The notes: generated by a model from the sequence alone, not told the origin. A stretch of DNA of 56,006 nt from Oscillospiraceae bacterium (GCA_910574635.1 CAJTCG010000022.1:1-56006), one strand, 5' to 3'; shown: positions 33,581 to 44,954, counted from the first letter of the stretch. A program made the numbers and translations.

Positions 33581-34746
33581 CCAGAGAAGAACTGTTCCGC
33601 GCCGTGGGGGAGGTCCGGGAGGACCAAATCGAGGCGGCTGAAATCGTGAAAAAGCAAATCCACCCCTGGCGGCGCTTCGGCGCGCTGGCGGCGTGCCTGG
33701 CGCTGGTGGTGACGGCGGCCGCGGCGCCGGAACTGCGGGAGGCGGACCACTGGAAATGGACGGCTATCGTCAAGAGCTTCAATCCGGGCGCTGAAGCGGG
33801 CGAGGACCCCGACGGCTGGAAAGCCGCCGTCCGGCCGTTCAATCCTGGGGAGGCGGATTCCGGCGGCGAAACGGCGGCAGGGGGCCTGGACGGCTCCGAT
33901 TATTGGACGGACAGCCCGAACCGGCCCGCCCATCCCGACTATTCCACCGGCGTGGAGATCGGCCAGCTGAGCGGCCCGGGAAGCGGCGATGAGATGATAG
34001 GCATGTCGTCCTGCCTTGCCTGGCTGTCCCCGGAGGAGATTTTCGCCCAGGATACGGTGATTTTCCGGGGAACCGTCCGGGAGCTGCACTATTTTATGGT
34101 GGAGCCGGACGCTGGGGATATGGAGCACTATTATACCCGCGCCCTCGTTGAGGTTACAGACTCCATCCGAGGCGGCCTGACAGTGGGGGAGACCTACAGC
34201 CTTCTCTGGCTGGGAGCCAGGGGCTATATGTCCACCTCCATCTCCGGGGCCCTGGAGGACCTGGACGTGGGCGGTGAGGCCATCTTCATGCCCATCCGAA
34301 CGGGGCAGGACACCGGCTGGAGGGAGGGGGATCTCTATTTCTGCTACGCCGACCTTGCGGAGTTCTACCTGAGTGAGGGAAGCCGCTACGTTTTCGCGGA
34401 TACGGCGGACGGCCTGACCTTTGACCAGGGCACCTACACAGAGCTTGTGGAGGCGGAGACTCTGGAGGAAATCGCGGCCTATATCCGGGAGCAGATCGGA
34501 GAAAAGGAGATTCCCCGGCATTTCGTCATCGGCGAGACAGTGGAGCCTGACTCCGGCGGATATGTCTTTGTGGAGGGAAGGGAGGAAACCCAGCCTGCTG
34601 CAACGCCGCCGGTACCTCAGACGGAGCCCTCGAGAGGCCCTTCGGAGACGGTGAACGCCCTACCCCCCGCCCCCGGTCCCAGCGGGGCCCTGGAGCTTCC
34701 CGGCGGCGCGTTAGCTGGCGACGAAAAACCGGGCGTCAGCCCGTAA
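33577..34746 (+). CDS. membrane-anchored partner of the ECF sigma factor
   Basis: 389 aa. A cytosolic N terminus (MTREELFRAVGEVREDQIEA, about 1-30) and one membrane helix (FGALAACLALVVTAAAA, about 34-50) precede a long extracellular region with Gly/Asp-rich linker and a beta-rich domain (PEEIFAQDTVIFRGTVRELH, VGGEAIFMPIRTG, YFCYADLAEFYLSEGSRYVF). The tail is Pro-rich. Translational coupling to the sigma gene suggests anti-sigma function, but no zinc-type anti-sigma motif is present. The tail ends in a hairpin-rich non-coding region. Confidence 0.7.
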   Translation: MTREELFRAVGEVREDQIEAAEIVKKQIHPWRRFGALAACLALVVTAAAAPELREADHWKWTAIVKSFNPGAEAGEDPDGWKAAVRPFNPGEADSGGETAAGGLDGSDYWTDSPNRPAHPDYSTGVEIGQLSGPGSGDEMIGMSSCLAWLSPEEIFAQDTVIFRGTVRELHYFMVEPDAGDMEHYYTRALVEVTDSIRGGLTVGETYSLLWLGARGYMSTSISGALEDLDVGGEAIFMPIRTGQDTGWREGDLYFCYADLAEFYLSEGSRYVFADTADGLTFDQGTYTELVEAETLEEIAAYIREQIGEKEIPRHFVIGETVEPDSGGYVFVEGREETQPAATPPVPQTEPSRGPSETVNALPPAPGPSGALELPGGALAGDEKPGVSP

Positions 34747-34764
34747 AAAAGCCCTCCGCAGGAG

Positions 34765-34946
34765 TTTCGCCGCCCGGGGGGCGGCGAAAGAAATGGAAAT
34801 CTGTTTTTCATGATGACATGCGCGTCATGAAAAACCCATCTCACTCCCCGAAGTGTGCGAAGCCCCCACCCGCTAAGGCGGGTGGGGGCTGAGTGCGCGC
34901 AGGGGAGTGCAAGCTTCCCTCGTCCAAAATCCGCAGATTTTGGACG
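34765..34946. other. cluster of four strong hairpins in a non-coding gap
   Basis: Between convergent genes there are four perfect inverted repeats in 180 bp: tttcgccgcc/ggcggcgaaa (34765-34789), tttttcatga/tcatgaaaaa (34804-34834), agcccccacccgc/gcgggtgggggct (34861-34890) and cgtccaaaatc/gattttggacg (34921-34946). The third is enclosed by an outer stem cactcccc (34842-34849) with ggggagtg (34902-34909). No long T run follows any of them, so ordinary terminators do not explain the array. It could be a structured RNA, a small repeat element or stacked weak terminators. Confidence 0.5.
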
Positions 34947-34949
34947 AAA

Positions 34950-35288
34950 TCAGCCCGGAGGCCAGGTCATATCCCGGCCGGACAGGACATGAAAGTGCAG
35001 GTGGAAGACGCTCTGGCCCGCCTGCTCGCCGATGTTGGAAACCACCCGGTAGCTCTCCAGGCCCAGCTCCTTGGAGAGTTTGGCGATGACCTCAAAGATA
35101 TGGGCCACTACGCCGCTGTTGTCCTCCGTTACCTCGGAGACGGAGCCGATGTGGGCCTTGGGGATCACCAGGAAGTGGGTGGGGGCCTGCGGCGCGATGT
35201 CGTGGAAGGCGTAACAGACCTCGTCCTCGTAGACCTTATTGCTGGGGATCTCCCCGGCGGCGATTTTGCAGAATAGGCAGTCGGACAT
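34950..35288 (-). CDS. HIT-family nucleotide hydrolase/transferase
   Basis: 112 aa (CLFCKIAAGEIPSNKVYEDE, then FHDIAPQAPTHFLVIPKAHI). The histidine triad HLHFHVL near residue 96 is the HinT signature (phosphoramidate and AMP-lysine hydrolysis). An aaaggaggttttt site precedes ATG 35288. It lies last in the alaS-cupin-DUF4250-HIT series on the minus strand. Confidence 0.95.
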   Translation of the reverse strand: MSDCLFCKIAAGEIPSNKVYEDEVCYAFHDIAPQAPTHFLVIPKAHIGSVSEVTEDNSGVVAHIFEVIAKLSKELGLESYRVVSNIGEQAGQSVFHLHFHVLSGRDMTWPPG

Positions 35289-35313
35289 AGAAAAACCTCC
35301 TTTGTGTGAAGAA

Positions 35314-35490
35314 TTAGATGAATTGATTCCGGCTGGGACTGTAGTGGTAGCCCAGTCCCGCCAGTGCGGATTCCAGTTCCGCCCGGTCCGCGTCCAGGGC
35401 GGCGCAGAGCTCGGACAGGCTGGGGTATTCGTCCCGGAGCTTGGTATTAACGCAGCTCAGCAAAATGGCCGGGTCCTTGGGAAGCGTCAT
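35314..35490 (-). CDS. DUF4250 small protein
   Basis: 58 aa. The translation starts MTLPKDPAILLSCVNTKLRD and continues EYPSLSELCAALDADRAELE to YHYSPSRNQFI, which matches the DUF4250 pattern (LPKDPxxLLSxxNTKLRD...YDxxxNQF). Its ATG at 35490 overlaps the stop of the cupin gene by 4 nt. Function unknown; probably a small helical regulator-like protein. Confidence 0.9.
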   Translation of the reverse strand: MTLPKDPAILLSCVNTKLRDEYPSLSELCAALDADRAELESALAGLGYHYSPSRNQFI

Positions 35491-35834
35491 TCTGCGCAGT
35501 GCTCCGGCACAACCGCGAAGAACCGCAGATCCTCGCCGCCCTCAGGGCTGTCGTTCATCAGGCTGTGGGCGTGGCCCTTGGGGCAGTAGTGGCAGGAACC
35601 GGGCTCCAGGGGTTCACAGCCGCCGTCATAGAGAATTTTTCCCTTACCGGAGAGGATATAGATGATTTCGCTGCTGGTCTCATGGGTGTGCATCCCGATG
35701 GAGGCGCCGGGGATCAGCCGCCCCCGCATGATCTTGTTCTGCGGGTCGGTGTACATTCTGGCTCGTACTTCCTTTTCGCCGCCCCGCATGTGGGGGATGA
35801 TCTGGGGCTCCATCTTGTCAAATTCAATCAGCAT
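35487..35834 (-). CDS. small cupin-domain protein
   Basis: 115 aa, single cupin barrel: the two metal-binding motifs are GMHTHETSSEIIYILSGKG and PGSCHYCPKGHAHSLMN. Substrate unknown; such proteins include sugar isomerase-like and dioxygenase-like enzymes. Start ATG 35834 has aaaggag upstream and lies 26 bp after the alaS stop. Confidence 0.88.
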   Translation of the reverse strand: MLIEFDKMEPQIIPHMRGGEKEVRARMYTDPQNKIMRGRLIPGASIGMHTHETSSEIIYILSGKGKILYDGGCEPLEPGSCHYCPKGHAHSLMNDSPEGGEDLRFFAVVPEHCAE

Positions 35835-35860
35835 GGGAATACTCCTTTCAGCTCAGCTTC

Positions 35861-38506
<2,646 letters not shown>

Positions 38507-38530
38507 GTGTTTCTTCCTCCAATATTGAAA

Positions 38531-38783
38531 TGATGTGGGAAAAATAAAAATGCCCCGCCCCGGCATAGGGGCGAAGGCTTGCTTCGCGGTACCACCCTAA
38601 TTATCCCCGGATAAAAGGGGGACATCTTGAGCCATCCGATAACGGGGATGAGCCGTTCCGCTCTTCGCGGACCGCTCCAAAGTGGCGGCCTTGCGGCGTG
38701 GACGAGGGGCTTTCACCGTCCCCCTCTCGCTGAGGAACCGTCTCGCAGGGCTGGCTTTTTCACGGCGTTTGGCTTTTTGAACC
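38531..38783 (-). promoter_or_regulatory. T-box riboswitch leader of alaS
   Basis: On the minus strand the leader contains the T-box core AGGGTGGTACCGCG (38598-38585), followed by a terminator whose arms include cgcccc...ggggcg and a gcATTTTTATTTTT tail (about 38575-38531). The upstream 150 nt has the long GC stems expected of Stem I. Uncharged tRNA-Ala should stabilise the antiterminator and allow alaS transcription. The specifier GCN codon could not be fixed by eye. Confidence 0.92.
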
Positions 38784-38789
38784 GTAGTT

Positions 38790-38817
38790 ATTATATCGTA
38801 TTCCCGGCGTTTGTCAA
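38790..38817 (-). promoter_or_regulatory. alaS promoter
   Basis: Minus strand TTGACA (38817-38812), 16-bp spacer, TATAAT (38795-38790). It starts the T-box leader about 275 nt before the alaS ATG. Confidence 0.85.
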
Positions 38818-39192
38818 TGGGGAGATTTGAGTTTTTTCCCGCGGGAAAAAGAACCTGCGGCCAAGGTCCCGCCGGTCCGGAAAGAACGGCGGATAAGATT
38901 TGGCTGTCAGGGAGGAGCGTACGGGCATAAAAGCGCGTTGTTCCGATCGCGGCTGAAAAAGGTCGCGGCGAACGCAGGCGGCAGGATTTTTTCAAAAGAT
39001 TAACTATTTTTACCAAATGGCGGTTAGTGATATTTACCGCGCAAGAAATTAAAAGATTTTAAAAACCGGATAAAAATGGAAAAAAAGAAGGAATAAGAGC
39101 CCCCTTGCTGTCGGAATCAAGAAAAAATGGAAAAAGCTGTTTTTCCATTTTTGCACTTTTTCAGGCGAAAAGCGTTAATTTTTTAAAAAAGC
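38818..39192. other. AT-rich intergenic region
   Basis: No gene is supported here. From about 39000 the composition changes to AT-rich DNA in an otherwise GC-rich window. A perfect 13-bp hairpin (aaaaatggaaaaa/tttttccattttt, 39123-39152, loop gctg) is present, with another direct copy of aaaaatggaaaaa at about 39072. The stretch precedes the exosortase operon promoter and may hold regulatory sites. Confidence 0.5.
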
Positions 39193-39221
39193 TTGATAAT
39201 TTCGACATTGTTCGCTATAAC
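39193..39221 (+). promoter_or_regulatory. promoter of the exosortase operon
   Basis: TTGATA (39193-39198), 17-bp spacer, TATAAC (39216-39221). It leaves a leader of about 110 nt before the ATG at 39337 (aagggggaaggtcaag as ribosome site). Confidence 0.65.
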
Positions 39222-39336
39222 AATAAAATAGAGTTTTCATAGAGAGGCCTTGGACAGAGCATGAGGTCCTCCGGAAAGCGAGGCCCGCTGCCGGCAGATT
39301 CAAAGCGTTGGCGGAGATTCAAGGGGGAAGGTCAAG

Positions 39337-41409
39337 ATGAAAAAACGGCGGTTGAAGGTGTTCGCACTTGGAGCGGCGCTGGTATTTTTTGCGGCATTGC
39401 TTCCGGTGACGGCGCTGGCCGTCGAAGAAGAGGAGCTTCCTGCGTCCTCCGGCGGTTTGGAAGACGGCCTCCATGGGTCTGTGCCCGAGGACGACAATTT
39501 CGGAGCGCCGCCGGAATTCGGGGAGCCGGAGGGCGGAAATCCCACGGAGCCCGCGCTGAAGCCGGAAACGCCGGAGGGCGGCGCGGAAAGCGGCGGATCT
39601 GCGGAGTCTGCGCCAGAACCTGAAAAACCCGGAAACGGAGCGGAGGGCGGCGGATCTGCAGAATCTGCTCCGGAGCTTAAACCGCCGGAAGACGGGGAGA
39701 AGGAAGACGGCTCCCCGGAACCCGCGCCGGAACTGCCGGGGGAGGGGGAACCGCCGGAGAATATGATAGGTCCTGAAACGCCGGAGGGCGGCGGGGAAAC
39801 CGGCGGCCCGCCGGAAGAAGCGCCGCCGGAGGACGCGGAAATCGGGGAACCGCCGCCTGAGGGGGCGGAGGCTCCGGCAGCGTTCCTCTCCGCCGATACC
39901 CAGGGCAGAATTACGCTGGACGGCTCTTTGGAGGATTGGGCAATGGTCCCGGGGATGGACCATGGAAATCCTAAGATTGAAAGCTGGAAGGCGGCCCGGG
40001 ATCTGGAGGGAAATGTGTACGTATGCTATACCGGAACGGCGGAAACGCCCTACGACACGCACTACAAGTGGAATCCCATTGTCGTTACCCAGGACGGAGT
40101 TACGCGGCAGGCTGTTCAGGACGACCTGGCCCAGGTTTTTCCCGGCGCGGAGATGGCGGTGGAGAACCTGGCCAACGGGCAGAGCGCCGCACCGTACTAT
40201 GTGGAGCTGATGATTCCCGCCGTCCATGTTTCCGGGGAAGGGTGCGTTCTTTCCCTGGGCTGGGCGGGTCAGCCCGTGCCTGTGTCCGGCCTTCCGGTGC
40301 TGGACGGGCAGGAGCTTCCTAAGGAAGAGCCCGTCTACCGCGGCATTGTCATCGACGGAGATTTCTCCGACTGGGACGCAGTGGGGAAGGTCCCCATCCG
40401 GGATTCCAACACCGTCAATAACAACCTGGACAGCGCCGCCTTCATCTTTGACGGCGATCTGTACATTTACATCAAAGAGACGCCGGGCGGCGACGCGGCG
40501 TCGGCAGGGTCCCACAGCACCGGCAACTATGTCATCACGACAGACCTGGGCCGGGCGCTGAAGTTCCAGCTGAAAAAGGAAAACGGAGGCTCCGTCTACG
40601 GCGTGAAGGGGGCGGAGGCCCGCCATGTGGGCAGGCAGTGGGAGATTCGGATTCCCGCCGGCGAACTGCCATATTACCAGAAGACCGTGTCCTTCGGCCT
40701 CTATCTGGAGGAGCCTGCCATCTCCGGGGTTTCCGATTTGCAGGGCGGCGGCGGAACGGGCGGCAGCTTTACCGGAATTGAGATTGACGGCGCCTATGAT
40801 GATTGGAATGCCTACCCCCACAGCATCATTCAATACGCCACCCCCGGCAGCCAGGCCGAGGACACGGACAGCCAGGGGGCCCTGTATTTCGAGGACGGCA
40901 TCCTCTATGGGCATGTGGCGACCACCATGCCGGAGCATCTGAATTCCTGGGGCGGGGATTTCCTGGCGGACATTGAAATCGCGTTTAACGGCGACCGGGA
41001 TTACAAAAGCTTCTTTGAAGAGGGGAATTTCTATCCCCATATGATCACGGAGGACGGATACAGCGTCAACGAGTATACAAAGCTTGAGCCCGGAATACAT
41101 ACGTTTCTCATCTGTGACGGGCGTACCTTGGGCGATCCGGAGAAGCAGATATTCGGCACAATGAAGGTAAAAATAGACGGGGACAGGCTCTGTGACGAGA
41201 TGGAGTTTGATTTAGATCTGAAGGCGATAGCGGAGCGCCAGGGCTGCACGGTGAACGAGCTGCGCACCATCGAGGCGCGGTTCGGTCGGTTTGGAGACTG
41301 GATTACGATTTCCGGCGCTTCCTCCGGAGCGCTTTTGGGCGTGACGCTTTGCTGCGGCGTGACGGCCGGGGTGCTGTTCCGGCGCAGGAAAAGAGGAGGA
41401 GCGGTGTGA
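39337..41409 (+). CDS. secreted Firmicu-CTERM-type exosortase substrate with three DGxxxDW modules
   Basis: 690 aa. Signal peptide 1-28 (KVFALGAALVFFAALLPVTA). Residues about 30-185 are a low-complexity linker rich in Glu, Pro and Gly with repeated ETPEGG and GSAESAPE units. Three modules start at about 190 (ITLDGSLEDWAMVPG), 337 (IVIDGDFSDWDAVGK) and 481 (IEIDGAYDDWNAYPH), a motif known from CBM9-like beta-sandwich domains. The C terminus has a small-residue motif GASSGALLG, a hydrophobic stretch and RRRKR, the tripartite plan of the Firmicu-CTERM sorting signal. The XrtG gene overlaps its stop codon, so this is the likely in-cis substrate. Sugar binding is inferred only. Confidence 0.8.
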   Translation: MKKRRLKVFALGAALVFFAALLPVTALAVEEEELPASSGGLEDGLHGSVPEDDNFGAPPEFGEPEGGNPTEPALKPETPEGGAESGGSAESAPEPEKPGNGAEGGGSAESAPELKPPEDGEKEDGSPEPAPELPGEGEPPENMIGPETPEGGGETGGPPEEAPPEDAEIGEPPPEGAEAPAAFLSADTQGRITLDGSLEDWAMVPGMDHGNPKIESWKAARDLEGNVYVCYTGTAETPYDTHYKWNPIVVTQDGVTRQAVQDDLAQVFPGAEMAVENLANGQSAAPYYVELMIPAVHVSGEGCVLSLGWAGQPVPVSGLPVLDGQELPKEEPVYRGIVIDGDFSDWDAVGKVPIRDSNTVNNNLDSAAFIFDGDLYIYIKETPGGDAASAGSHSTGNYVITTDLGRALKFQLKKENGGSVYGVKGAEARHVGRQWEIRIPAGELPYYQKTVSFGLYLEEPAISGVSDLQGGGGTGGSFTGIEIDGAYDDWNAYPHSIIQYATPGSQAEDTDSQGALYFEDGILYGHVATTMPEHLNSWGGDFLADIEIAFNGDRDYKSFFEEGNFYPHMITEDGYSVNEYTKLEPGIHTFLICDGRTLGDPEKQIFGTMKVKIDGDRLCDEMEFDLDLKAIAERQGCTVNELRTIEARFGRFGDWITISGASSGALLGVTLCCGVTAGVLFRRRKRGGAV

Positions 41410-42011
41410 GTCCCTTTCTTCTGCTGGCGATAGCCGCCCTGTGGGTCTACCTCCTGTGGGTGCTTCGGCGGGCGGAGCTGCATGCCTGGCGGTTCCTGTG
41501 GGGCAGCATGGGGCTCTTCATCCTCATGATGGTGGGCGTGCGGCCCTGGCTGACCCGGCCCCTGGCGCGTTATGTCTGCGCGATTGCCGGGGTGGCGGGC
41601 CGTTTGACGGGGGCGTTTACGGCGTATTTCAAGTATGGAATTCTCTATATTCCCGCGGCGGAGAGCTCCGTTACGCTCCAGGTGGACTTCGAGTGCTCCG
41701 GCGTCATAGAGATCATGGCGTTTTTCTCCCTGCTGGCCTTTTTCAACGTGTACCGCACCAGTGAAAAAGTGCTGGTAGGCCTGTTGGGCTTCGCCTATAT
41801 CATGGTGTGCAACGCCCTGCGGATTACCCTGATCTGCTGGTCCGTCCACCTGCTGGGCGTGGAGGCCTATTATATCATGCATACTTTCGTGGGACGTATT
41901 GTGTTTTACCTCCTCAGCGTGTGGCTTTATTTCTACGTGTTTACAAAGCCCCAGGTGGTTCAAATGAAGGTGGGGCGTTTTAGTTATGAACTTCCTAAAA
42001 ACAATTCTTAA
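41406..42011 (+). CDS. xrtG: exosortase family protein XrtG
   Basis: 201 aa from GTG 41406, overlapping the substrate gene's stop (GTGTGA). About six membrane helices. The exosortase triad is visible: C97 in VDFECSGVIEIMAFF, R139 in CNALRITLICW, H159 in MHTFVGR. Exosortases and archaeosortases cleave the C-terminal sorting signal of surface proteins and may transfer them to another molecule. The small size and the gene neighbours fit XrtG of Gram-positive bacteria. It overlaps the next gene by 26 nt. Confidence 0.9.
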   Translation: MSPFLLLAIAALWVYLLWVLRRAELHAWRFLWGSMGLFILMMVGVRPWLTRPLARYVCAIAGVAGRLTGAFTAYFKYGILYIPAAESSVTLQVDFECSGVIEIMAFFSLLAFFNVYRTSEKVLVGLLGFAYIMVCNALRITLICWSVHLLGVEAYYIMHTFVGRIVFYLLSVWLYFYVFTKPQVVQMKVGRFSYELPKNNS

Positions 42012-44901
42012 TTCCTTTGTCTTCTGGGGCGCTTGGATTATCATTCCGGTGCTGGCGGAAATTCTGCCCTCCCTCGGCAGCATTATGATGCTGCTGAAGC
42101 GGCGAATTCGAGGGATTGCGGTGCCGTCCAGGCCCAGTCTCTACCCTGAGGTTTCTCTGATCGTTCCGGTGTACAACAGCGCCGATACGCTGTCCGCCTG
42201 CATCGAATCCATCTATAACAGCACCTATCCGAGGGAGAGCATCCGGGTTTTTCTGGTCAATAACCGGAGCCAGGACGAGAGCTTTTCCATATTTGCCCAG
42301 TGCCAGGCCCGTTTTCCGGACTTGCGCATGCAGTGGATGGATGCGGAACAGGGCAAGTCCAGGGCGATGAATCTGGCGCTTTACAACAGCGAGGGAAAAT
42401 ACATCATCAATCTGGACAGCGACGGCGTGCTGGAACGAACCGCCTTGGCGAATATGGTGAACAAGTTTGAGGCCCATCCGGACGTGAACTGCATGACCGG
42501 CGCGATCCTCACAAGGCCGGAGAAAATATGCTCCTACCGGGGGCTGTTTTCCCGCCTGCTGCGGAATCTGGAGTTTCTGGAGTATGCCCAGGCCTTCCTG
42601 GCGGGGCGGAGCTACGCCTCGGAGCTGAACGCGGTCTATACTCTCTCCGGCGCGTTTTCGGCGTTTCGGAAGTCCTCCCTTTTGAAATCCCGGATGTACA
42701 ACACCGATACGGTCTGTGAGGATACGCATATCACGTTCCAGATGCGGGAGCTGCAAAACGAGCAGGTGGAAATCTGTGAAAACGCCCTCTTTTTTGTAGA
42801 CCCCATTGAAAGCGTCAACAAGCTCTATGTCCAGCGGCAGCGGTGGCAGCGGGGAAGCCTGGAGGTCGCCCGGATGTTCCTGAATAAGGACTTTCGCCTG
42901 GGCCGCGTTTTGAAGGACGTCAACGTCAAAACCCTGCTGTACGACCATACCTTCGCGTTTCCCCGCTTGATCTGGTATCTGGCGCTGATCTGCATGATGT
43001 GCATGCAGTATTCCACCAAGGTCATTCTGTGGTCTACCGGAATGATTTTCGCGCTTTATATCGCGGTAGGCGTTTTTTATTTTATCACGGTGGCGATTTT
43101 CCTGAAGATGGATCCGCCGCTGCGCCGGTTTTACCTGAGGCGTTGGTGGTGCGTTCCGCTGCTGCCGTTTTTCAATCTGGCTGTGTTTTTTATCCGCGTC
43201 GCCGGAATCATCAACAGCATCCAGACGGACAGCGCCTGGAAGCAGCGGGATTTGAGCGAGGAGCGGGAGGCCTTTTCCGGCGTTATCAAAGAGGACGCTT
43301 CCCGTCCGCTTCGGGCGCTGCGCCGGGTGCGGCGTATGGTGAACCGGACGCCGGGACCCGCCGGAACCGCGGAGGGCTACGGCGCGCTCTGGTATTTAAG
43401 CGTAGGAACGCTGACGGTTTTAGGGCTGGGACTGGTGCTGCTGGTCGATTGGTCGAAAAGCGCCTTTCATGTGGAAATCACGGAAATCGTCAATACGCTC
43501 CAAGGCCCCCTGGAGGGAACCGGGGCGGGCATGCAGAATGAGGTGCTGCGGGGGTTCGCGCTGCCCATGGGCGCGCTTGCGGTGTTCTGCGCGATCCTGG
43601 CCTTTGCCGACGCGGCCGTGGGACGGCGCCTCAGAGGGGGCGGAAAGCGGGGCGTTTGGAGAGCGACGCATACCTTCGGCGTCTTCTGCGGCGTGGCAGT
43701 GCTGCTGGCGGGTGTAGTATATGGCAACCACGCCTATGGCCTGCTGGACTATTACCAGACAGCCGGTTCTGAGACAACTCTCTATGAAGACGAGTACGTG
43801 GACCCCCGGCAGGTGGCCGTTACGGCGGAGGGACCGGCTAGAAACCTGATTTACATCTATGTGGAAAGCCTGGAAACCACTTACGCCTCTGAGGAGGACG
43901 GAGGCTGGCAGGAGGGCGTCAACTACATGCCGAACCTCACCCGCCTGGCCGGGGAGTACCTGAACTTCGGGGATACGGACGGCGTGGGCGGATTCCACTG
44001 CACGACGGGCAGCACCTGGACCGTGGGAGCGCTGGTGTCCACGACGTGCGGCGTTCCCTTTCTTCAAACCTCGTTGTCCGAGGAGGAGATCATAGAGACG
44101 GAAGAATTTCTGCCGGGAGTAAAGAACCTGGGAGACATATTGGAGGACAACGGCTATACGCAGATGTTCTTATGCGGGTCAAACACCCGGTTCGGCAGGC
44201 GGGACACCTTTTTCCAAAAGCACGGAAATTACCGTATCTTCGGCGACGGCACAGCGAAAAAGCTGGGCTATGTCCCAAAGGATTACAGTGTCAACTGGGG
44301 AATCGAGGACAAGGTCCTGTTTGACATCGCCCGCGAGGAGCTCACCGGCCTGGCGGCGGAAGGGAAGCCTTTCAATTTCACGATGCTGACAACGGACCTT
44401 CACGCCCCTAAGGGCTTCGAGTGCAAATGGTGCGCGGATACTTACGATACGACGACGGCAAGAGCGGTGGACTGCAATGACCGCGTGGTGACGGAATTCG
44501 TAAAATGGTGCCAGCGGCAGGATTTCTATGAGAATACCACCATTGTCGTTACCGGAGATCATCCCAGAATGGATGGCTCTTTGGTGGATGGGGTGTCCTA
44601 TTACGATAGGACGGTGTACGACTGCTTCATCAACCCGGCGAAAACTTGGGTGCGCGACGAAAAGTCCAGGAGCTTTACCGCCATGGATATGTTTCCCACC
44701 ATTTTAAGCGCCTTGGGTTTCGACATTGAGGGAGACCGCCTGGGACTGGGGACGGACCTGTTTTCAAACACCGATACGCTGCTGGAGCGCAAAGGCTTTG
44801 ACTGGCTGAACCGGGAGCTGGGGAAGCGCTCCGATTATTACACAGAACAGTTTGTAAACCCTCCGGCGGCTGGAACGGCCGCCTCCCGGGGCGGGGAATG
44901 A
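41986..44901 (+). CDS. XrtG-associated glycosyltransferase fused to MdoB/LtaS-like phosphoglycerol transferase
   Basis: 971 aa. Residues 1-430 are a membrane GT2 enzyme: LYPEVSLIVPVYNSADTLSA, INLDSDGVLERTAL (DxD), CEDTHITFQM and QRQRWQRGS (QxxRW), then helices, as in the glycosyltransferase that accompanies XrtG. A second set of membrane helices (about 465-600) is followed by an alkaline-phosphatase-like domain: LIYIYVESLETTY (about 618), TTGSTWTVGALVSTTCGVPF (about 670, the GTGWTMAG-type nucleophile region of MdoB/OpgB), and VVTGDHPRMDG (about 858). The two enzymes in one chain suggest coupled sugar and glycerophosphate addition. The frame is open throughout, so this is a true fusion. Confidence 0.85.
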   Translation: MNFLKTILNSFVFWGAWIIIPVLAEILPSLGSIMMLLKRRIRGIAVPSRPSLYPEVSLIVPVYNSADTLSACIESIYNSTYPRESIRVFLVNNRSQDESFSIFAQCQARFPDLRMQWMDAEQGKSRAMNLALYNSEGKYIINLDSDGVLERTALANMVNKFEAHPDVNCMTGAILTRPEKICSYRGLFSRLLRNLEFLEYAQAFLAGRSYASELNAVYTLSGAFSAFRKSSLLKSRMYNTDTVCEDTHITFQMRELQNEQVEICENALFFVDPIESVNKLYVQRQRWQRGSLEVARMFLNKDFRLGRVLKDVNVKTLLYDHTFAFPRLIWYLALICMMCMQYSTKVILWSTGMIFALYIAVGVFYFITVAIFLKMDPPLRRFYLRRWWCVPLLPFFNLAVFFIRVAGIINSIQTDSAWKQRDLSEEREAFSGVIKEDASRPLRALRRVRRMVNRTPGPAGTAEGYGALWYLSVGTLTVLGLGLVLLVDWSKSAFHVEITEIVNTLQGPLEGTGAGMQNEVLRGFALPMGALAVFCAILAFADAAVGRRLRGGGKRGVWRATHTFGVFCGVAVLLAGVVYGNHAYGLLDYYQTAGSETTLYEDEYVDPRQVAVTAEGPARNLIYIYVESLETTYASEEDGGWQEGVNYMPNLTRLAGEYLNFGDTDGVGGFHCTTGSTWTVGALVSTTCGVPFLQTSLSEEEIIETEEFLPGVKNLGDILEDNGYTQMFLCGSNTRFGRRDTFFQKHGNYRIFGDGTAKKLGYVPKDYSVNWGIEDKVLFDIAREELTGLAAEGKPFNFTMLTTDLHAPKGFECKWCADTYDTTTARAVDCNDRVVTEFVKWCQRQDFYENTTIVVTGDHPRMDGSLVDGVSYYDRTVYDCFINPAKTWVRDEKSRSFTAMDMFPTILSALGFDIEGDRLGLGTDLFSNTDTLLERKGFDWLNRELGKRSDYYTEQFVNPPAAGTAASRGGE

Positions 44902-44954
44902 ACCGCGCCCGGGCCCCGGAAAGGGAACGCGCGGAGGAATAAGGAGAGCACGGC

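Noticed and set aside
38597..39016. 139-codon minus-strand frame upstream of alaS
   Set aside because: It lies within the T-box leader and promoter region, which explain the sequence better.
39461..39900. Repeated GGA/GAA-rich units considered as a CRISPR or tandem DNA repeat
   Set aside because: The periodicity comes from the low-complexity Glu/Pro/Gly protein stalk; units vary and there are no spacers. No CRISPR array was seen anywhere in the window.
39319..41100. 593-codon minus-strand frame opposite the exosortase substrate
   Set aside because: Arg/Phe-rich antisense of the Pro/Glu/Gly stalk; no start context and no domain.
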